A stretch of DNA of 64,000 nucleotides. Source: Streptomyces wedmorensis (lineage in GTDB: Bacteria > Actinomycetota > Actinomycetes > Streptomycetales > Streptomycetaceae). Below the pieces are notes generated by a model. It saw only the letters and a list, made by a program, of their open reading frames with translations. It was not told the origin of the DNA and ran no database searches. Below are positions 61,268-64,000 of this stretch, piece by piece (position 1 is the stretch's first letter; each line of letters begins with the position of its first letter). The stretch lies in assembly GCF_000716445.1 (NCBI RefSeq), contig NZ_JNWK01000001.1, forward strand, positions 62,001 through 126,000, written 5' to 3'. The translations under genes were made by a program, and so were the position numbers.

Positions 61268-62020
61268 ATGGCTGATACGACGACCGAAACGAGGACGGCG
61301 ACCGCCGCCCGCGCCGATGACCTGCACCGCGCGTACGGACGCGGCGCCGCCACCGTACACGCGCTCCGCGGCGTGTCGGTGGCCTTCGCACCCGGCACCT
61401 TCACCGCGGTGATGGGCCCCTCGGGATCCGGGAAGACCACCCTGCTGCACTGCCTCGCCGGCATGGACCGCCCCACCCGCGGCACCGTCCGGTGGGACGA
61501 CACCGAGGTGTCCCGGCTGCCGGAACGGAAGCTGGCCGAACTACGGCGCACCCGCGTCGGGTTCGTCTTCCAGGCCTTCAACCTGATGCCGGCGATGACC
61601 GTCGCCCAGAACGTCGAGCTGCCCGGTCGACTCGCCGGCGCCCGACCGGACCGCGGCCGCGTCCTCGACGCGCTCGCCCGGGTCGGCCTGGCCGGACGCG
61701 AGCGACACCGCCCCGGACAACTCTCCGGCGGCCAGCAGCAACGCGTGGCCATCGCCCGCGCGCTCGTCTCCCGACCGAGCGTCCTCTTCGCCGACGAACC
61801 GACCGGCGCGCTCGACCGGGCCACCGGCCACGAGATCCTCGCCCTCCTCCGCGGCGGAGTCGACCGGGAAGGCCAGACCTGCGTGATGGTCACCCACGAC
61901 CCCGTCGCGGCCGGGTACGCGGACCGGGTCCTGCTCCTCGCCGACGGCCTGCTCGTGGACGAACTCACCCGCCCCACCGCCGCCCAGGTCGCGGAACGCC
62001 TCAGCCGACCGGGCGGGTGA
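61268..62020 (+). CDS. ABC exporter ATPase, MacB/LolD type
   Basis: A 250-residue ATPase. Walker A is GPSGSGKTT, Q-loop FVFQAFNLMPAMTV, signature LSGGQQQR, Walker B VLFADEPTGALD and switch His VMVTHDPVAAG. LolD/MacB types power efflux of antibiotics, peptides or lipids, or act in bacitracin-type sensing. It overlaps the permease gene. The ATG at 61268 has GAGGG very close; a GTG seven codons upstream is possible. Confidence 0.87.
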   Translation: MADTTTETRTATAARADDLHRAYGRGAATVHALRGVSVAFAPGTFTAVMGPSGSGKTTLLHCLAGMDRPTRGTVRWDDTEVSRLPERKLAELRRTRVGFVFQAFNLMPAMTVAQNVELPGRLAGARPDRGRVLDALARVGLAGRERHRPGQLSGGQQQRVAIARALVSRPSVLFADEPTGALDRATGHEILALLRGGVDREGQTCVMVTHDPVAAGYADRVLLLADGLLVDELTRPTAAQVAERLSRPGG

Positions 62021-62025
62021 GCGCG

Positions 62026-63393
62026 ATGTTCCCCCTCGCCCTCGGACAGCTGCGCCGCCGCCCGGCCGCCTTCGCCGGACTCGCCGTCGCCCTCTTCCTC
62101 CTCGCCGCCACCACGACCCTGTTCGGCTCGCTCGTCGCCATCGACGTCACCGCGCCCGACGCCGTCCGCGACACGGAGGTCGCGGGACCCGGACTGATGG
62201 TGATCGCCGGAGCCTTCGGCGAGATCGCCGTCCTGGTCGCGTTCTTCGTCGTCGTCAACGCGACCGGCTTCGCACTCCGACGCCAGCTCCGCGAACTGGC
62301 CCTCCTGCGCACCATCGCGGCGACACCCCGCCAGGTACGGCGCCTGGTCCGCGCCCAGCTCCTCGCCACCACGCTCGCCGTCGCCGCACCCGGAGGACTC
62401 GCCGGAACCGCCGCCGCCCACCACTTCCTCGCCGCGCTGCGCGAACGAGGCATGGCGGCGCCGGACCTGCGCGTGCCGACGACACCGCTGCCCGCCCTGG
62501 CCGCCACCGCGATCACCCTCGCCGTCGGCCTCGCGGCGTCGGCCGTCGCCGTCCGGCGGATCTCCCGGATCGCGCCCGCCGCCGCCCTCACCGCGGCCTC
62601 CACCGAGCACGGACGGACCGGCCTGCCGCGCCTCCTCGCCGGCGTCTGCGCCCTGGCGGGCGGCGTACTGCTGCTGCGGCTGGCCGCGACACGACCGGCC
62701 GACGAGCTCGACAAGGCCGGACAGGCCGCGCTGCTCGGCTCGCTGGTGCTGCTGGTCGCGGTCGCCCTGACGGGACCGCTCGCGGCACGCGCCCTGGTGG
62801 CCGCCCTGGGCACGCCGATGCGGCTGCTGATGCCCGGCACGGGATGGCTGGCCGAGGCCAACCTCCGTGGATACGCCCGCCGACTGACCTCCGCCGTGGT
62901 GCCGGTAGCGCTCCTCGTGGGCCTGTCGGCGACCATGTCGATCATGACGAGCACCGCCGAACACGCGGCCCGCGCGACCAGCGCCACCTCCGCGACCGAC
63001 GTCTGGCTGCGCCAGGCCGAACTCGCCCTGCTGACCTGCTTCGCCGCCGTCTCCACGATCAACACCGTCGTCGCCGTCACGGCGGAGCGGCGGCGCGAGT
63101 TCGCCCTGCTGCGTCTCGTCGGGGCGACCCGACGGCAGCTCCTCCGCATGCTGACCGCCGAGGCCGTGCTGACCACCGCGGTCGGCGTCCTCCTCGGCGC
63201 CGCGGTCGCCGCCGCGGCCACGGCCGCGTTCAGCGCGGCGGCGACCGGGTCGGCCGTCCCGGCCGTCCCCGCCGAGGCCTGCGGCTGGATCGCCGCGGGC
63301 GCGGCGGCACTGACCGTCCCGGGCATCCTCGCCACCGGCCTCCGCACGATCCAGGGCCCGCCGACGGAACAGGCGGGCTCCGCCCGTGACTGA
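62026..63393 (+). CDS. ABC exporter permease, FtsX-like
   Basis: A 455-residue membrane protein with two FtsX-like halves; the first begins QLRRRPAAFAGLAVALFLLA and the second ANLRGYARRLTSAVVPVALL. The conserved LALLRTIAATPRQVRRLVRA and FALLRLVGATRRQLLRML loops are the family signatures in each half. A GTG at 62017 overlapping the ATPase stop is an alternative start. The stop overlaps the sensor-kinase start by 8 bases, so this ABC exporter is linked to a two-component system as in BceAB-type detoxification modules. Confidence 0.85.
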   Translation: MFPLALGQLRRRPAAFAGLAVALFLLAATTTLFGSLVAIDVTAPDAVRDTEVAGPGLMVIAGAFGEIAVLVAFFVVVNATGFALRRQLRELALLRTIAATPRQVRRLVRAQLLATTLAVAAPGGLAGTAAAHHFLAALRERGMAAPDLRVPTTPLPALAATAITLAVGLAASAVAVRRISRIAPAAALTAASTEHGRTGLPRLLAGVCALAGGVLLLRLAATRPADELDKAGQAALLGSLVLLVAVALTGPLAARALVAALGTPMRLLMPGTGWLAEANLRGYARRLTSAVVPVALLVGLSATMSIMTSTAEHAARATSATSATDVWLRQAELALLTCFAAVSTINTVVAVTAERRREFALLRLVGATRRQLLRMLTAEAVLTTAVGVLLGAAVAAAATAAFSAAATGSAVPAVPAEACGWIAAGAAALTVPGILATGLRTIQGPPTEQAGSARD

Positions 63394-64000
63394 CTCCGAC
63401 GCCGCCCGTCGGCCGACAGCAGGCCCCCCGACCGGCCCCTGCGGGCCCGCGGCGGTGCCCGTGCGCGACGGGGCGCCCGGTGACGGGACGGACGCCGGGC
63501 CGTCCGGCGGCGGGAGCGCGACGGGCGGGGTGCCCACGCCGGCCGGCGGCGGCCTCGCGGGCGGCGGGCGGCGGTACTCCTCCGTGCGCGGAGGCGAGTG
63601 GGCGTTCGCCGTCCTGGGGCTGCCGCTCGCGGTGGGCGGCGGCGCGTACGCGCTGGCCGTCCTGTACGCGGGGACGCTGCTCTCCCTCACCGTGCTGGGG
63701 CTGCCGTTCGTCGTCGGCGCCCTGCTCGGTGCGCGCGGCCTCGGAACCCTGCACCGAGGCCTCGTCGGCCGGCTGCTCGGCGAGCACGTCGAGGCACCGG
63801 CCGCGCTGCCCCGCTCCGAGGGCTTCCTCGCCCGTGGCCGGACGGTCCTGACCGACGCGGTCGCCTGGCGGACGCTGGTGTACCTGCTGCTCCGACTGCC
63901 GCTCGGTGTGCTGGGGTTCGTCGCCGCGGTGGGCCTGCCCCTCGGATGCGGCTGGCTGATCGGCTTCCCGTTCTGGGGCCGACTGATGGAGCCGGACTCC
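63386..64000 (+). CDS. Sensor domain of a histidine kinase, 3' end missing
   Basis: Open from a GTG at 63386 to the window edge (205 codons). After a long Gly/Pro/Ala-rich N-terminus come four hydrophobic segments (EWAFAVLGLPLAVGGGAYAL, LLSLTVLGLPFVVGALLGAR, LVYLLLRLPLGVLGFVAAVG, CGWLIGFPFW), matching the four-helix putative-sensor domain that precedes the kinase core in many Streptomyces sensor kinases. The GTG overlaps the ABC permease stop by 8 bases. A kinase core and response regulator are expected just to the right of the window. Confidence 0.75.
   Translation, partial: MTDSDAARRPTAGPPTGPCGPAAVPVRDGAPGDGTDAGPSGGGSATGGVPTPAGGGLAGGGRRYSSVRGGEWAFAVLGLPLAVGGGAYALAVLYAGTLLSLTVLGLPFVVGALLGARGLGTLHRGLVGRLLGEHVEAPAALPRSEGFLARGRTVLTDAVAWRTLVYLLLRLPLGVLGFVAAVGLPLGCGWLIGFPFWGRLMEPDS

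Overview
The window is about 73% GC with strong third-position G/C, GTG starts, stop/start overlaps (ATGA, GTGA), perfect GC hairpins without U-tracts, and families typical of Streptomyces (DUF6230/DUF6114, Tat-exported polysaccharide lyase, GluABCD, SpdD-like small membrane protein). It is read as ordinary chromosome of a Streptomyces species or close relative. No tRNA, rRNA, insertion sequence, phage gene, attachment site or CRISPR array was recognised. Both ends cut genes: a 3-hydroxybutyrate dehydrogenase at the left and a sensor kinase at the right.

Layout. 1-4.3 kb: 3-hydroxybutyrate dehydrogenase, a metabolite:proton symporter and a GAF/PucR regulator. 4.3-5.0 kb: a gene-free block forming one large imperfect palindrome of repeated units. 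5.0-8.7 kb: a DeoR/LacI hybrid regulator and the Tat-secreted family 8 polysaccharide lyase it probably controls. 8.7-11.8 kb: a small unknown protein, a polysaccharide deacetylase and an amidase.

11.8-19.6 kb: a compact biosynthetic locus in two divergent arms. The minus arm encodes a PhyH dioxygenase, a protein resembling a GT-A glycosyltransferase, a free-standing condensation domain and an exporter. The plus arm encodes a seryl-tRNA-synthetase-like amino acid:carrier-protein ligase, its carrier protein and a phosphopantetheinyl transferase. The locus has no adenylation domain and no thioesterase, so the likely logic is: the ligase charges the carrier with an amino acid, the condensation domain moves it to an acceptor, the dioxygenase oxidises, and the exporter removes the product. 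Two DasR-like operators sit in the promoters between the arms. This is the most interesting system in the window.

19.8-29 kb: a secreted GH8 enzyme with a discoidin-type binding domain and a palindromic operator; an FAD monooxygenase; a small membrane protein; TrmO; a two-component system, probably translated from a leaderless mRNA; a SnoaL-like secreted protein; a broken nucleotidyltransferase; a carboxyltransferase. 29-34 kb: the DUF6114/DUF6230 pair, a TetR regulator, secreted and small proteins, and a hydrolase.

33.8-37.1 kb: gluABCD, a glutamate-type ABC importer. 37.1-42.2 kb: two sulfite-oxidase-family molybdoenzymes flanking a STAND ATPase. 42.5-50.6 kb: NadE, a VOC protein, an osmoprotectant ABC importer without its ATPase, a serine peptidase, an SIS/PIG-L amino-sugar pair and another VOC protein. 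50.6-55.6 kb: a thioredoxin-reductase-like enzyme divergent from an XRE-cupin regulator, then a quinone oxidoreductase with two acyl-CoA dehydrogenases. 55.7-60.8 kb: a nikABCDE-type nickel importer behind a Nur-box-like site. 60.9-64.0 kb: a small membrane protein and an ABC exporter translationally linked to a sensor kinase that runs off the end.
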